This document shows positions 5,106 to 5,209 of a stretch of 5,209 nt of DNA, one piece after another. Position numbers and translations under genes: made by a program. Below the pieces are notes generated by a model. That model worked only from the letters and a program-made list of their open reading frames with translations. It did not search any database and was not told the DNA's origin. Source of the DNA: Verrucomicrobiota bacterium (GTDB lineage: Bacteria > Verrucomicrobiota > Verrucomicrobiia > Verrucomicrobiales > Verrucomicrobiaceae); the NCBI GenBank assembly GCA_023429545.1, contig JAEYUU010000404.1:1-5209 (forward strand), given 5' to 3'. Numbering within the stretch: the stretch's first letter is position 1; each line of letters opens with the position of its first letter.

Positions 5106-5209
5106 ACGATACCCGTTGTCATCCAGCCAGCGAAGCAACGCGCTGAGCACCTGCGGCGCCAGCCTCGCACCATTGTCCGCCACACGGCCTTCGTGCATCA
5201 GAACGATGC
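5091..5209 (-). CDS. Polysaccharide deacetylase-like protein (NodB fold), C-terminal end
   Basis: Only the last 38 codons are present; the gene enters from the right edge. The visible residues run IVLMHEGRVADNGARLAPQV (first 20) and then LSALLRWLDDNGYRCVLP. A hydrophobic strand leading to LMH-(D/E)-G, a variable loop, a helix, and a final G-Y-x-x-V strand is the usual end of NodB-type carbohydrate esterases (CE4), where this His is the catalytic base. Such enzymes remove acetyl groups from chitin-like sugars, peptidoglycan or exopolysaccharide. Here Glu replaces the more frequent Asp after the His. With so little sequence the substrate is unknown, and another family with a similar end remains possible. 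The stop TAG at 5093-5091 lies within the 16-bp repeat. Confidence 0.6.
   Translation of the reverse strand, partial: IVLMHEGRVADNGARLAPQVLSALLRWLDDNGYRCVLP

Noticed and set aside
1..5209. CRISPR array, tRNA or rRNA gene
   Set aside because: No regularly spaced repeat series and no tRNA- or rRNA-like sequence were seen on either strand.

Overview
The window is a GC-rich bacterial chromosome segment of about 5.2 kb. It most resembles Verrucomicrobiota. The reasons are high GC3 coding, mostly weak or absent Shine-Dalgarno sites, a squalene-synthase-family enzyme of the HpnD type, and a low-complexity secreted protein whose C-terminal block I associate with that phylum. This is an inference from pattern memory and was not searched.

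Layout from left to right: (1) the N-terminal 61 codons of a VOC/glyoxalase-fold protein on the minus strand, running off the left edge; (2) a divergent spacer of about 190 bp with a 9-bp inverted repeat; (3) a plus-strand pair, a ~7-TM membrane protein of unknown function overlapping by 8 bp a presqualene diphosphate synthase-like gene (hpnD); (4) an AT-richer gap with a TTGACA box, then a Pro/Lys/Glu-rich exported protein; (5) a spacer with an imperfect stem-loop, then a small lipoprotein and, 19 bp later, a class I SAM methyltransferase; (6) on the minus strand, a 178-aa SUKH/SMI1-KNR4-like gene and, 10 bp upstream of it, the last 38 codons of a polysaccharide-deacetylase-like gene running off the right edge.

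The hpnD pair probably makes a C30 isoprenoid precursor (squalene or hopanoid route) at the membrane. The lipoprotein and methyltransferase look like one transcription unit, and their joint role is unknown.

The most interesting structure is at the right end. The 178-aa gene has lower GC than its neighbours and lies between two copies of the same 16-bp sequence (4498-4513 and 5090-5105). Each copy contains a CTAG that supplies a stop codon. The right copy ends the deacetylase with the residues RCVLP. The left copy, read on the same strand, encodes a degenerate version of that tail (KCVLP-stop), and its CTAG is also the methyltransferase stop. The simplest reading is that the methyltransferase and deacetylase genes once ended tail-to-tail on one shared CTAG, and that a segment of about 592 bp carrying an immunity-like gene was placed at the 3' end of the deacetylase, leaving a remnant of the old end behind.
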